Assembly: GCA_028819475.1 (NCBI GenBank)
Contig: JAPPLJ010000060.1
Coordinates: 62,001 to 126,000, forward strand
Length of the DNA: 64,000 nt
DNA from: Rhodospirillaceae bacterium
GTDB lineage: Bacteria; Pseudomonadota; Alphaproteobacteria; Bin65
Reading direction: 5' to 3'
Part shown: positions 25,894-35,861 of the stretch, piece by piece
Numbering within the stretch: position 1 is the stretch's first letter
How the letters are laid out: the number at the start of each line of letters is the position of its first letter
Notes under the pieces: model-generated
What the model saw: only the letters and a program-made list of their open reading frames with translations
The model's database searches: none
What the model was told of the DNA's origin: nothing
Made by a program: the position numbers and the translations under genes

Positions 25894-26466
25894 ATGCCCC
25901 AATCAATTCCCGGGCCCCCCGCCAATCTCAGCTTCAGCCATGTCGGCTTCTACGTTCACGACCTGCCGAAGATGGAGGCCTTCTACACCCGCGTGCTCGG
26001 CTTCGTGGCGACTGACCGCGGCATCGCGCGCGGCGCGCCCATCGTGTTCCTGAGCCGCGACCCGAAGGAGCATCACCAGATCATCCTGGCCGAAGGCCGC
26101 ACCGGCGGCCCGGAGGCGCGGGTCGTCAACCAGGTCGCGCTGCGCGCCGGTTCGCTCCAGGACCTGCGCGACATGGCGGACATCCTCGAGGACGAGTCCG
26201 AGGTCAGTCAGATCGACCCGATCAACCACGGCAACGCCTGGTCGCTCTATTTCCGCGACCCGGAGGGCAACCGCATCGAGGTCTTCGTCGATTCGCCCTG
26301 GTATGTCGAACAGCCGCTGATCGAGCCGCTCGATCTGTCGATGAGCGACGACGAGATCCACGACCGGACCCGGTCGGCCTACGGCGACTCACCGACCTTC
26401 CGGCCGGCCGAGGAATGGCGCGCGGAATTCGGCGAGAAGCTGCGCGCGGCCGGCCTGCCGGTCTGA
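25894..26466 (+). CDS. VOC (glyoxalase/extradiol dioxygenase-like) family protein
   Basis: 190 residues with one VOC module. FSHVGFYVHDLPKMEAFYTR starts the first beta-alpha-beta unit and RDPEGNRIEVFVD ends the second. The first metal His and the terminal Glu are present, but the position usually filled by the second His (in a VxHxAL strand) is Gln (VVNQVAL), so normal extradiol dioxygenase chemistry is doubtful unless His from NHGNAW replaces it. GAGGAG lies seven bases before the ATG. Followed 43 bases on by a GST gene, so the two are probably one unit. Confidence 0.85.
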   Translation: MPQSIPGPPANLSFSHVGFYVHDLPKMEAFYTRVLGFVATDRGIARGAPIVFLSRDPKEHHQIILAEGRTGGPEARVVNQVALRAGSLQDLRDMADILEDESEVSQIDPINHGNAWSLYFRDPEGNRIEVFVDSPWYVEQPLIEPLDLSMSDDEIHDRTRSAYGDSPTFRPAEEWRAEFGEKLRAAGLPV

Positions 26467-26509
26467 GGCCGCGGGGCGGGCTGTCTGCGGCGGATCGGGC
26501 GGTGACGCG

Positions 26510-27298
26510 ATGCTAGAACTGCACCACAACAACATGAGCGTGTGCTCGGCCAAGGTCCGGCTGGTGCTGCGCGAAAAGGGGCTGGCGCCGGTCGAGCATC
26601 ACTACAACCTGCGCAAGGGCGACCAGTTCGCGCCCGCCTACATGGCGCTCAACCCGCTGGGCGTTGTGCCGACTCTGGTGCATAACGGCTTTCCATTCTT
26701 CGAATCGACTCTGATCTGCGAATATCTCGACGAGGCCTTTCCCGAGCCGCCGCTGCGCCCGGCCGACCCGGCGGAGCGGGCGGCGATGCGGCGCTGGGCC
26801 AGCGAGCCGGACCGGGGGTTGCACGCCGCCTGCGGCGCGGTCTCGAACGCGCTTGCCTTCCGCTACCAGTTTCTCGCGCTCACGCCGGAAGAGCTGGAAG
26901 CGAACCTGGCGCAGACACCGGATCCGGCGCGCCGCGAGCGCAAGCGCATGGGCATCGAGATGGGCATGGACTGGCCGCCGGCCGCCGCCGCCGTGCGCGT
27001 CTACGACAGTGCGCTTCAACGGATGGAGATGACGCTGGCGGCGGGCGGGCCGTGGCTCGCCGGCGACGCCTATTCCCTCGCCGATTCGGGGCTCACCCCC
27101 TATGTCGTGCGGCTCGACCATCTCAACCTGTCCTGGCTTTGGGACCGGCGCCCGGCGCTCGCGGCCTGGTACGACGCGGTGCAGGCCCGGCCCAACTTCG
27201 CCGGCCTCGCCGACCATGTCGAGCCGTCCTACCTGGACATCATGGATGCCCACGCCGCCGAACTGCGCCCAAAGGTGGAAGCGGCGCTTGCGGGGTAG
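26510..27298 (+). CDS. Glutathione S-transferase family protein
   Basis: 262 residues. Thioredoxin-like N-domain (about 1-80): SVCSAKVRLVLREKGLAP, NPLGVVPTLVHNG (cis-Pro) and FFESTLICEYLDEAFPEPPL. C-terminal helical domain has LAGDAYSLADSGLTPYVVR, the N-capping box of GSTs. The catalytic position is Ser or Cys in NMSVCS. It conjugates glutathione or dehalogenates/isomerises a substrate; which one is not shown. Downstream of the VOC gene in the same direction. Confidence 0.88.
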   Translation: MLELHHNNMSVCSAKVRLVLREKGLAPVEHHYNLRKGDQFAPAYMALNPLGVVPTLVHNGFPFFESTLICEYLDEAFPEPPLRPADPAERAAMRRWASEPDRGLHAACGAVSNALAFRYQFLALTPEELEANLAQTPDPARRERKRMGIEMGMDWPPAAAAVRVYDSALQRMEMTLAAGGPWLAGDAYSLADSGLTPYVVRLDHLNLSWLWDRRPALAAWYDAVQARPNFAGLADHVEPSYLDIMDAHAAELRPKVEAALAG

Positions 27299-27323
27299 AT
27301 CGGGTTGACGGTTGTCCCGACGC

Positions 27324-27351
27324 CGTAGGGGCGGGTTTCAACCCCCCCTGC
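27324..27351. repeat. REP-like palindrome, copy 2
   Basis: GTAGGGGCGGGTTTCA followed by a C-rich arm ending CCCTGC; imperfect copy of the palindrome seen at 594 and 36487. It sits 26 bases after the GST stop and 45 before the FkbM stop, between convergent genes. Confidence 0.65.
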
Positions 27352-27395
27352 AAATCGTCCGCGCCGGTCGGGTGGCCGGACCGCTTCTCTGACCC

Positions 27396-28220
27396 TCACG
27401 GATCCCGGATCAGGATGACGTTGCCGGTCGGCGTGCGCGCCCATTCGCGATAGCCGCGCTCGCCGGCGATCTGCCGCCAGTCCTCCGTCCAGTGATCGCT
27501 CCAGGTGTGCTCGGCGACGATCGTCCCGGGCAGGAGCGCTTCGGGCGCGTCCCTGAGAAAGGGCACGAGCACCCGGTCCTCGAAGCCCTCGACGTCGACC
27601 TTCAGGGCGCCGAGCCGGTCCAGCCCTTCGTCCCCGAGAATGTCCAGCAGCGGACGCATCTCAACGGCAACCGTGCCGGCATCGTCGATCCGCGTCCGGC
27701 CGAGATTGCGCGAATCCTCGGCAAGGCGGATCTCTCCCGTCCGGTCGCCGACGGCGCATTGCAGGAGTCGCAGCGGGGAATCCGGGTTCAGCGCGGCATT
27801 GAACTGCAGCCGGCGGACCATCTCCGGATGCGGCTCTATGGCGACGACCCGGCCGCCGGCCGCCGCGACCCGGAGTGCGTAGAAGCCGCAGTTGGCCCCG
27901 ACATCGACGAAAGCGAAGCCCGGCCGCGCCCGCTGCAAGAGCAGGTTCGTCTCGACCGGATCGAAGCTGTCGGGGCGCAGGAGCAGGCGGCTGTCCGAGA
28001 CGTTGCCCGTACGATAGAGGCGCCAGCGCAGGCCGAAGCGCTCGACATCCGCGATTCCGCCCGACGCGAGCGCCCGGTCGAGCCAGCGCAGACGCCCGAA
28101 AATCCGCTTGCCGATCCAGCCGTACCGGTAAACGTCCGCCGTAAAACGATACAGACGGCGCTGCACCGCATTCGGGCGATAGGCCCAGAAGGGGCTGGTA
28201 TCGTCGACGATGGCGGTCAT
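27396..28220 (-). CDS. FkbM family methyltransferase
   Basis: 274 residues. SAM-binding site AFVDVGANCGFYALRVAAAG with acidic VVAIEPHPE (about 100-130), then NAALNPDSPLRLLQCAVGD and the FkbM motif GALKVDVEGFEDRVL. About 90 N-terminal residues precede the domain. FkbM proteins O-methylate glycans or natural products; no glycan cluster is near, so the target is unknown. Divergent from the MNT/HEPN pair, convergent with GST. Confidence 0.86.
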   Translation of the reverse strand: MTAIVDDTSPFWAYRPNAVQRRLYRFTADVYRYGWIGKRIFGRLRWLDRALASGGIADVERFGLRWRLYRTGNVSDSRLLLRPDSFDPVETNLLLQRARPGFAFVDVGANCGFYALRVAAAGGRVVAIEPHPEMVRRLQFNAALNPDSPLRLLQCAVGDRTGEIRLAEDSRNLGRTRIDDAGTVAVEMRPLLDILGDEGLDRLGALKVDVEGFEDRVLVPFLRDAPEALLPGTIVAEHTWSDHWTEDWRQIAGERGYREWARTPTGNVILIRDP

Positions 28221-28345
28221 GGAGGATCGGTCATCCTTCGCGGCCGTGCCTGTGGAGCGGCATTGTAGGGGCTAACCGGCGCCGGCGAAGCGGCGCCCGG
28301 CCGATCCCGCCTCGTCATTTTGCCGCCGGTGCGACGGGAGTCGGC

Positions 28346-28389
28346 TTGAAAGTACCTTTCTCGGGTACTATTATCCCTGATATGGGTAT
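28346..28389 (+). promoter_or_regulatory. Promoter with operator for a leaderless MNT/HEPN transcript
   Basis: TTGAAA (28346-28351), exactly 17 bases, TATTAT (28369-28374). The ATG at 28382 lies 7 bases after the -10, so the RNA would begin at or next to the start codon. An inverted repeat AGTACC (28351-28356)/GGTACT (28364-28369) fills the spacer, and GGGTAC (28363) is repeated as GGGTAT 21 bases on (28384), two helical turns apart. Confidence 0.6.
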
Positions 28390-29032
28390 AGAACTTGAGT
28401 ATCCGGATACGGTTGCGCCGCACCGGAACCGCGGTGCCGGCAATCCGGGCGTTTCGGCCCTCGCCGGCGCGCTGTTCACCGCGACCCAGCAGCGCGTACT
28501 CGGTCTGCTGTTCGGCCAGCCGGACCGCAGTTTCTTCGTTAACGAAATCATCGCCCTGGCCGGTTCGGGTCACGGCGCCGTGCAGCGCGAACTCGCCCGG
28601 CTCGCCGGCAGCGGCCTCGCCGTCGTGTCCCGGGTCGGCAACCGAAAATACTACCGGGCGAACCCCGATTCTCCGTTGTTTCACGAGATTTGCGGCATCG
28701 TGCGCAAGACCGTCGGGATCGAGGAAATCGTTCGTGGCGCGCTGGAGCCGCTGTCGGGCGAACTCACCCTGGCTTTGCTCCACGGATCGGTCGCCCGGCA
28801 GACCGATACGGCTTCGAGCGACATCGATCTCCTGCTGGTGTCCGATCGGTTGACCCTGGAGGATGTCTACGCTGCTCTGGCGCCGGCCGAAAATCTGCTT
28901 GGCCGGCGCATCGGTCCCACCCTCTACACGGCAGAGGAATTCGGCCGCCGGCGCGCGGCCAGAGCCGGATTCTTGACCCGGGTGCTCGAAAGCCGCCCCG
29001 TCGTTCTTGCAGGAAGCCTCGATGGCCAATGA
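28382..29032 (+). CDS. Winged-helix domain fused to MNT nucleotidyltransferase (antitoxin of HEPN/MNT pair)
   Basis: 216 residues. Residues about 25-100 form an ArsR/MarR-like winged helix (LFTATQQRVLGLLFGQPDRS, FFVNEIIALAGSGHGAVQRE, LAVVSRVGNRKYYRAN). Residues about 115-216 are an MNT nucleotidyltransferase with G125 S126 and D137/D139 (GSx10DxD). The ATG is favoured over an upstream TTG because that TTG is the -35 box of a good promoter. No ribosome site: leaderless translation is likely. The HEPN gene overlaps its last 11 bases. By analogy with MntA it should inactivate the HEPN partner. Confidence 0.8.
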   Translation: MGIELEYPDTVAPHRNRGAGNPGVSALAGALFTATQQRVLGLLFGQPDRSFFVNEIIALAGSGHGAVQRELARLAGSGLAVVSRVGNRKYYRANPDSPLFHEICGIVRKTVGIEEIVRGALEPLSGELTLALLHGSVARQTDTASSDIDLLLVSDRLTLEDVYAALAPAENLLGRRIGPTLYTAEEFGRRRAARAGFLTRVLESRPVVLAGSLDGQ

Positions 29033-29453
29033 GCATCTCGACAATCTGGTGCGAACCGGCGGCCTCAAGGCGGAAGCGGCGATGCCGGGCGAAATTTCGG
29101 GGCTGATCCGTTCGGGATTTGCGCGGCTCCGGGATGCGAAAAACGCGGACCTCAACCTCGAGTCGCGGTTCGATCTGGCCTACAACGCCGCCCACGCCCT
29201 GTCCCTGGCAGCGTTGCGTATGGCCGGCTATCGTTCGAACAACCGGTATCTGGTGTTTCAATGCCTTCGCCACACCCTCGACTTTCCGAACGAAAAATGG
29301 CGGGTGCTCGACCAGGCGCACCGCAAACGGAACATCGCCGAATATGAGGGCGCCTCCGAAATCGACACGAATCTCGTTGAGGCGCTGATCCGGGTGACCG
29401 AAGAGGTCGCCGCGCGCGTTTCCGATACCGGCGCAGCGCCCGAACGGCCTTAG
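29022..29453 (+). CDS. HEPN-domain protein, toxin partner
   Basis: 143 residues, all-helical HEPN fold: FDLAYNAAHALSLAALRMAG, then FQCLRHTLDFPNEKWRVLDQ and HRKRNIAEYEG near 105-115. The last segment corresponds to the Rx4-6H RNase motif, but the final His is Tyr (R-x-R-N-x3-Y), so its RNase activity is uncertain. AGGAAG lies five bases before the ATG, which overlaps the MNT gene by 11 bases. Probable toxin of a type VII-like HEPN/MNT pair. Confidence 0.75.
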   Translation: MANEHLDNLVRTGGLKAEAAMPGEISGLIRSGFARLRDAKNADLNLESRFDLAYNAAHALSLAALRMAGYRSNNRYLVFQCLRHTLDFPNEKWRVLDQAHRKRNIAEYEGASEIDTNLVEALIRVTEEVAARVSDTGAAPERP

Positions 29454-29499
29454 GGCCCGGCGCAGGCGAAATTCAGGCCATCGCCAACGCCACAGACTC

Positions 29500-30213
29500 C
29501 TAAAACTGCCGGATCAGGCCGATCAGGCGGCCCTGGATGCGCACCTGGTCCGGGTGGAAGATGCGGGTTTCGTATTTCTTGTTGGCCGGCTCCAGGGCGA
29601 TCGAGTTGCCGCGCTGGCGCAGGCGTTTCAGCGTCACTTCCTCCTGGTCGACCAGGGCGACGACGATCGTGCCGTTGTCGGCCTTTTCGCAGCGCTGGAT
29701 GACCACCGTGTCGCCGTCCATGATGCCGGCCTCGACCATCGAGTCGCCGTCGACTTCAAGCGCGTAATGCTCGCCCCGGCCGAGCATGCTGGGCGGCACG
29801 GCGACGGTGTTCGATGTGTCGCGCAGCGCCTCGATCGGCGTGCCGGCGGCAATCCGGCCGTAAAGCGGCAGGGCCGTGGCGTCGTTCGCCGCCTCGATCG
29901 CCCGGCCGGCGAGCAGGTTGCCGCGCCCGCCGTCGATCACGTTGGGCGAGAACTTGCTGTTGCGCGCCGGCGTGCCCGGCGTGGTGCCGACCGCGGCGGT
30001 CTCCGGCATGCGCATGACCTCCAGCGCGCGCGCCCGGTGGGGCAGGCGGCGCAGGAAGCCGCGCTCCTCGAGCCCGGTGATCAGCCGGTGGATGCCGGAT
30101 TTCGAACGCAGGTTCAGCGCGTCCTTCATCTCGTCGAAGCTCGGCGATACGCCGCTCTCGGCGATGTAGTCGTTGATGTAGATGAGCAATTCGTGCTGCT
30201 TGCGCGTAAGCAT
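29500..30213 (-). CDS. lexA: SOS repressor LexA
   Basis: 237 residues. N-terminal winged helix [20 protein letters not shown] and [20 protein letters not shown]; the autocleavage Ala-Gly is in [13 protein letters not shown], the catalytic Ser in [15 protein letters not shown] and the Lys in [14 protein letters not shown]. It represses DNA-damage genes until RecA stimulates self-cleavage. The Met at 30213 is the family start; the frame is open further upstream but that part contains the LexA box. Downstream of moaC and moeA, the usual alphaproteobacterial order. Confidence 0.97.
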   Translation of the reverse strand: MLTRKQHELLIYINDYIAESGVSPSFDEMKDALNLRSKSGIHRLITGLEERGFLRRLPHRARALEVMRMPETAAVGTTPGTPARNSKFSPNVIDGGRGNLLAGRAIEAANDATALPLYGRIAAGTPIEALRDTSNTVAVPPSMLGRGEHYALEVDGDSMVEAGIMDGDTVVIQRCEKADNGTIVVALVDQEEVTLKRLRQRGNSIALEPANKKYETRIFHPDQVRIQGRLIGLIRQF

Positions 30214-30289
30214 GTCGACCTCTCTGCGTCGCGGGTTCCGTGAAGCCTGGTCACCCGATGTCACGGAACAAAATAAAAACTTGAACGTT

Positions 30290-30304
30290 GTTCTACTTTG
30301 GTTC
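30290..30304 (-). promoter_or_regulatory. LexA box (GTTC-N7-GTTC)
   Basis: GTTC at 30290-30293 and GTTC at 30301-30304, seven bases apart: the direct-repeat LexA box known from alphaproteobacteria. It lies 77 bases upstream of lexA, implying autoregulation. Confidence 0.85.
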
Positions 30305-30337
30305 GAAAAGCCGGTCAAGTATTCTTTGAGACGGCGG

Positions 30338-31560
30338 TCAAATCACGGCCAGGTCTTTCGACAACGGAATAATATTGACGCTGTCGCCGGCCGACGCAGG
30401 CGGCGCGTGGGGTGGGCGGACGATCAGCGCATCGGCCGCGGCCAGGCGCGAGAGCATCGAGCTGTCCTGCTTGGCGAACGGCGTCGCGACCGGCCGGCCG
30501 GCGGCGTCCGCTGACAGGGTGGCGCGCAGATAGTCCTCCCGCTCGTCGTTGGCCGCGAGGTCGGCGCCCAGGATCGCCGTTTCGGTCGGCGGGCCGTCCG
30601 CCGGCCGGCCGAGCATGCGTTGCAGCACCGGCGCCATGAACATGAGGGCGCAGACCAGCGCCGACACCGGGTTCCCCGGCAGGCCGAGGAAAGGCGTCTT
30701 TTCGCCGTTCCGTTCGAGCGCGCCGAAAATCAGCGGCTTGCCGGGACGCATGGCGATCTTCCAGAAATCGACCCTGAGGCCGATCTCGCCGAGCGCCGCC
30801 TGGATCAGGTCGTGCTCGCCGACCGAGGCGCCGCCGGTCGTCACCAGCAGGTCGACCCGGTCCATGCCCCGGACGGCGTCCTGCAGCGCGGCGGGGTCGT
30901 CGCCGGCGATGCCGAGATTCTGCGCCGTGCCGCCGTTCCGCTCGACGAAGGCGGCCAGCGCCCAGCTGTTGGAACTGACGATCTGGCCCGGTTCCACCGG
31001 ATCGCCGGGCAGCACGATTTCGTCGCCGGTCGCAAGGATCGCCACGACCGGCCTGCGCACCACCGGCAGCCAGGGCGCATTCACCGCGGCGGCGAGGCCG
31101 ATATCGCGCGGGCGGAGGAGCCGGCCGGCGGGCAGCAGCACCTCGCTGGCGGCGAAATCGAGGCCGGCCGGACGGATATAGCGCCCCTCGGAAACCGGTT
31201 CGGCGACGATGACGCTGTCGCCCTCCCGTCCGGCGTTTTCCTGGATCAGAATCGCATCGGCGCCCGCCGGCACCGGCCCGCCGGTGAAGATGCGCACCGT
31301 CTCGCCGGGCCCGACGTCGCCGCCGAACGGCCGGCCGGCCGGCGCTTCGCCGACCACGCGCAGGCGCGCGCCCGGGGCCTGTGTATCGGCCGCCCGCACG
31401 GCGTAGCCGTCCATCGCGGAGACCGCCAGCGGCGGCTGGGTCAGGCGCGCCGGGACGTCCTGCGCCAGCACGCGCCCGGCGGCGGCGGAGAGCGGCACGA
31501 TCTCGGCGGGCAGCGGCGCGAACCGGCCGACGATCCGCGACCGGGCTTCGGCCACCGGAA

Positions 31561-31564
<4 letters not shown>
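30338..31564 (-). CDS. moeA: Molybdopterin molybdenumtransferase MoeA
   Basis: 408 residues with the MoeA domain order: N-terminal [15 protein letters not shown], then [17 protein letters not shown] (the SxMDGYA motif), [15 protein letters not shown], the MoaB/Mog-like central domain ([19 protein letters not shown] and [14 protein letters not shown]), and [18 protein letters not shown]. It inserts molybdate into adenylylated molybdopterin. The ATG overlaps the moaC stop by four bases. This pathway would supply the molybdenum cofactor for enzymes such as the CoxL protein at 3197. Confidence 0.96.
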
Positions 31565-32055
<491 letters not shown>

Positions 32056-32092
32056 CTTGCCAGCCCGGTTCGAACGCGCCGCGCCGTTTGCC

Positions 32093-34006
32093 CTAGGAGC
32101 CCTGTTGCCGCTGGGCCGCGCGCGAGAACAGCCGGTCGATGCCGGCCCGGTCGATGTTGACCGGATAGGTCCGGCGCAGCAGGGCGCCGTACTGTTCGAG
32201 CAGTTCCCGCCCGATCGACGCTTTCACGTTGTCGAGGATCGCCTTGCGATTCTGCGTGGCGTCGCCGCCGTTTTCGACCGCTGCGAGGACGGCGACCGAA
32301 TAGCCGCTGACGCCGGGCTCGGCCACCGCCGCACCGCTGGCCTCCGCCCTGAACAGGGCGTCGCGCAACTGGCCGGAAACGCCGGGATCGCCGGTCGTAC
32401 CGTAGCGGTTGAGCGGCGAACTGTTCTTGATGCTTGCGCCGGCCTCTTTCGCGACGGCCTCGATGCTCCGGCCGGCCCGGATCTGCTGCGCCAGCGCGTC
32501 GGCCCGAACTTTCAGGGCGCCGGTGCGGGCGTCGGCGGTCCAGTCCTGCGCGACCCGTTTCTCGACTTCGCTCAGCGACGGGATCCGGCTCGCTGCGATC
32601 TTGTCGATCTGGACGATGAAAAAGGCGCCGTCCTTCCGTTCGATGACGTCGCGGTCGTCGCGTCCGACCTCCTGCTCGAAGATGCGCTGGAGGAAGCGCG
32701 GGTCGTCCGGCAGGCCGCCGATCGCCTCGCCGGCGGCGTTGCGCCCGCGGCTGTCGATGGCCGGGATGCGCTGCAGTTTCACCCCGACCTGTCCGGCGAT
32801 CCTGTCGAGCGGCAGATCGGCGCCCAGCCCGTCGTCGGCGTCTTCGCGCAGCCGGTCTAGGATGTCGCCGGCGCGCCGCCGCTTGATCGCCTCCTCGATG
32901 TCGGCCCGTATGCCCTCGATCGGCGTCATCTTCGCCGGCTCGACCTTGTCGACGACGATGACATGCCAGCCGAGCGCCGATTTGACCGGCTCCGTGATCT
33001 CGCCCTGTCTCCGGGCGAAGGCGGCTTGCGCGATTTCGGGAAGCGGCAGATCGGCGGCCGTTACCGTGCCCAGGCTGAGCGGCGTCTGCCCGACGACCTC
33101 TTTCGCCACCGTGTCGAAGCTCTTGCCGCCGGCCATCGCCATGGCGACCTGCCCGGCGTCGGCTTCGGTCGTGAACAGGAGCTGCCGCAGCGTGCGCTTC
33201 TCGGGGCTCGTGTATTTCGTCTTGTCCCGCTGATAGGCGGCCAGGATTTCGCTGTCGGCGACCGGGATCCGGTCGAACACGTCCTCCGGCAGGACGATCA
33301 GGGCGGAGACCGTGCGGTTGGCCGGCCGCGTGTAGCGCGCCTTGTGCCTGTCGTAGAATTCCGCAAGCTGGGCCGCCGTCGGCTTCGGCAGTTCCGTCAC
33401 CGAACTGGCGCGCAGGGTGAAGAAGGTGGCGCGGCGCTTCTCGTTGCGATACCGGTCGATGGTGTCGACGATCGCTGCCGGCGCGGTCTCGAGGCCACCG
33501 ATGCTCTCGGAGAGATATTGCGCGGCGAGTTCGGTCCGTTGCGCGTCGAGAAATTCCGGCTCGCTCATCTGCGCGGATTCGAGGCCGCGCCGGTAGAGCT
33601 GCGGATCGAACCTGCCGTCCACGCCCTTGAACGCATCCATCGCCCGCACGGCTTCCCGGACCACCGGATCGCCGACCAGGATGCCTTCGTCGCGGGTCGC
33701 CTGCCGGAACAGGGCCTCGCTCACGAAGCTCTCGGCGACGATATCGACGACGCCCATGGACTTCGCCGTCCGGTAGTCGACGCTGGCGCCGCTGCGCCGG
33801 TTCAGCGCGTCCAGCCGCTGGCGGAAGGCGCGCTCGTACTCGCGGCCGAGGACTTCCTGCTGGCCGACCGTGATCACCGCTTCGGCGCGGTTGAAGCCGT
33901 CGCGGAAGACATATTCCACGCCGACGATGGCGAAGGGCGGAATCAGGATGCAGGCGAGAACGATGCCGAGCCAGGATCGGGCGCCCCTGCGGATGTCTTG
34001 CAGCAT
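32093..34006 (-). CDS. ppiD: PpiD-like peptidyl-prolyl isomerase (SurA_N/parvulin)
   Basis: 637 residues. A short cytosolic tail, one membrane anchor at about 12-34 ([20 protein letters not shown]), a SurA_N-like chaperone region (about 40-240), and a parvulin domain at about 265-370 ([20 protein letters not shown] ... [13 protein letters not shown]). The rest is the C-terminal chaperone domain. It assists folding of secreted proteins in the periplasm. It is divergent from tpiA, as in other alphaproteobacteria. Confidence 0.92.
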   Translation of the reverse strand: MLQDIRRGARSWLGIVLACILIPPFAIVGVEYVFRDGFNRAEAVITVGQQEVLGREYERAFRQRLDALNRRSGASVDYRTAKSMGVVDIVAESFVSEALFRQATRDEGILVGDPVVREAVRAMDAFKGVDGRFDPQLYRRGLESAQMSEPEFLDAQRTELAAQYLSESIGGLETAPAAIVDTIDRYRNEKRRATFFTLRASSVTELPKPTAAQLAEFYDRHKARYTRPANRTVSALIVLPEDVFDRIPVADSEILAAYQRDKTKYTSPEKRTLRQLLFTTEADAGQVAMAMAGGKSFDTVAKEVVGQTPLSLGTVTAADLPLPEIAQAAFARRQGEITEPVKSALGWHVIVVDKVEPAKMTPIEGIRADIEEAIKRRRAGDILDRLREDADDGLGADLPLDRIAGQVGVKLQRIPAIDSRGRNAAGEAIGGLPDDPRFLQRIFEQEVGRDDRDVIERKDGAFFIVQIDKIAASRIPSLSEVEKRVAQDWTADARTGALKVRADALAQQIRAGRSIEAVAKEAGASIKNSSPLNRYGTTGDPGVSGQLRDALFRAEASGAAVAEPGVSGYSVAVLAAVENGGDATQNRKAILDNVKASIGRELLEQYGALLRRTYPVNIDRAGIDRLFSRAAQRQQGS

Positions 34007-34133
34007 AATCGCCGGGTCCGGTTGTTGTGCGCGGGCGCGCCCGGAAGGGATGGGGCGGCTGCGCCGGGTCTGCCGGCAATGTAGGGATGCGACCGCAGCG
34101 CTGGCAAGCGGACCCGTTCACATCCGCGCGATG

Positions 34134-34193
34134 CAATTCGGCGCGGCCCAATTCGGCACGGCCCAATTCGGCACGGCCCAATTCGGCACGGCG
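34134..34193. repeat. 15-bp minisatellite, four copies
   Basis: Unit CAATTCGGCACGGCC, four tandem copies (first has GC for AC, last ends GCG), in the ppiD-tpiA intergenic gap. The surrounding frame is open by chance and encodes QFGTA repeats; no evidence that this is translated. Confidence 0.85.
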
Positions 34194-34289
34194 GGGCGGC
34201 TTATCGGCCGTGCGGGCGGACACGCGGGCGGCGCCGGCCGATCCGGAGTCTGGCATGCGCGGGCTGCCCCTGCTAAATCCGGTCGCGAG

Positions 34290-35033
34290 ATGACAAAAAC
34301 CAAGCCGCTGATCGCCGGCAACTGGAAGATGAACGGCCTGCGCGCCGAGGCCGTCGCGCTGGCGGAATCGGCCGCTGCCGCCGCCGCGGCGTCCGACTCC
34401 TGCGAGGTCGCGGTCTTCCCGCCCTTCACCGCGCTCGACGCGGTTGCCGGCGCGCTCGCCGGATCGCCGGTCGCGCTCGGCGGGCAGGATTGCCACGAGG
34501 CCGAAGCGGGCGCCCATACCAGTTGCATAAGCGCCGCCATGCTGGCCGATCTCGGCTGCCGCTACGTCATCCTCGGCCATTCGGAACGCCGCCACGGCCG
34601 CCGCGAAACCAGCGAGACCGTTTACGAAAAGGCCAAAGCCGCGTTCCGCGCCGGGCTGATCCCGATCGTCTGCGTCGGCGAGACCCGGGCGCAACGCATA
34701 CGGGGACTGGGCGACGATGCGGTCGTCGACCAGGTCTTCGGATCGGTCCCGTACGCCGATGGGCCGATGATGCTCGCCTACGAGCCGGTCTGGGCGATCG
34801 GCACCGGCAAGGCGGCCACGGTCGAGGACATTGCCAGGATGCACGATATCCTCAGCGGCGTGCTCGAAGCGATGGAGCGCGACTGCGAAGGGAGCCCCAT
34901 CCTGTACGGCGGCTCGGTCAGCCCGGACAACGCCGCCGAGATCCTGGCGGCCGACGGGGTCGGCGGCCTGCTGGTCGGCGGCGCCAGCCTGGACGCGCAG
35001 GCCTTCGGCGAAATCATCCGCGCGGCGGGGTAG
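34290..35033 (+). CDS. tpiA: Triosephosphate isomerase
   Basis: 247 residues. KPLIAGNWKMNG (substrate Lys), YVILGHSERR (electrophile His), AYEPVWAIGTGKAA (catalytic Glu and loop 6) and LYGGSVSPDNAAE (phosphate loop) are all intact. It interconverts glyceraldehyde-3-phosphate and dihydroxyacetone phosphate. The start at 34290 matches family length; the frame is open for 140 more codons upstream across the minisatellite but without conserved sequence. Confidence 0.97.
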   Translation: MTKTKPLIAGNWKMNGLRAEAVALAESAAAAAAASDSCEVAVFPPFTALDAVAGALAGSPVALGGQDCHEAEAGAHTSCISAAMLADLGCRYVILGHSERRHGRRETSETVYEKAKAAFRAGLIPIVCVGETRAQRIRGLGDDAVVDQVFGSVPYADGPMMLAYEPVWAIGTGKAATVEDIARMHDILSGVLEAMERDCEGSPILYGGSVSPDNAAEILAADGVGGLLVGGASLDAQAFGEIIRAAG

Positions 35034-35217
35034 GGGCCCGCAGGCCCTTGACTGCGGACCGCCGCGGCGCCTTTCAACGGCGGTACGCGACGGGAATCCG
35101 GCGATCCCGGTATCCGACCAACCGCTTGACCAAGTCCTTGCCGGAGTTAATCTCCCACGTTGAGCCGGAGGTCCGCGGCGCCGTTTGCAACCGGGCCGGG
35201 CAAGAATCGGAGACACC

Positions 35218-35460
35218 ATGACCCGACATGTGAAGATCGGAGAGGCGAAGACCCACCTTTCCGCGCTCCTGGCAGCAGTGGAGGCCGGCGAGGACCTGGT
35301 GATCTGCCGCGGCGCGAAACCGGTCGCGCATGTGACGCGAATCGCCGACGCCGGCGAACATGCCGCGCTCAGCGCGACGCTGCGCCAGGAGCGGGCGAAG
35401 CAGAAGGCGGTGACGACGGCCGAGATCCTGTCCTGGCGTCACGAGGGACACGCGCACTGA
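35218..35460 (+). CDS. Phd/YefM-type antitoxin
   Basis: 80 residues. MTRHVKIGEAKTHLSALLAA and GEDLVICRGAKPVAHVTRI are the Phd/YefM DNA-binding domain; the charged C-terminus (about 50-80) should wrap the toxin. The stop overlaps the toxin start by one base (TGATG). ATG at 35218 is preceded by GGAGA. Upstream TTGACC (35126-35131) may be a -35 box. Confidence 0.9.
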   Translation: MTRHVKIGEAKTHLSALLAAVEAGEDLVICRGAKPVAHVTRIADAGEHAALSATLRQERAKQKAVTTAEILSWRHEGHAH

Positions 35461-35861
35461 TGGCGTTCGTCTCTGACGCCTCGGTGGCGGCCACCTGGCT
35501 GCTGCCGGACGAGGACGCAGCGCTGGCCGAGCTTGCGCTGGACCGGTTGGGCGCGGAGACGGCGAAGGTGCCCGCCGTCTTCTGGCACGAGTTGCGCAAC
35601 CTTTTGTTGTCGGCCGAGCGCCGGGGGCGGATCGATGGCGGTCACGCCGACGCTTCCATGGCGCGGTTGCGCCGTCTTCCCATCGTCTGTCCGGCCGAAA
35701 CCGACGACCGGGAGGTCATGGCGCTGGCGCGCGCCCACCGCCTGAGCGCCTACGATGCGAGTTATCTGGCGCTTGCGATCCGCGAAGGCTGTGCGCTGGC
35801 GAGTCTGGACCGGCGCCTGAACGCGGCAGCGGCGTCCGAAGGTCTGCCTTCATTGGCTTGA
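35460..35861 (+). CDS. PIN-domain toxin VapC
   Basis: 133 residues. Acidic active-site residues are D6 (FVSDASV), the Glu in FWHELRN (about 43), Asp in LSAYDASYLALA (about 100) and Asp in ASLDRRLN, the full PIN quartet. VapC toxins cleave tRNA or rRNA. Coupled by one-base overlap to the antitoxin upstream. Confidence 0.92.
   Translation: MAFVSDASVAATWLLPDEDAALAELALDRLGAETAKVPAVFWHELRNLLLSAERRGRIDGGHADASMARLRRLPIVCPAETDDREVMALARAHRLSAYDASYLALAIREGCALASLDRRLNAAAASEGLPSLA

Noticed and set aside
30266..30286. Second LexA box from two GAAC half-sites
   Set aside because: The half-sites are 13 bases apart, not seven, so they do not make the known alphaproteobacterial box.
34134..34193. Possible CRISPR array
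   Set aside because: Units are 15 bases and contiguous with no spacers; the same holds for 44254-44300 and 46166-46225.
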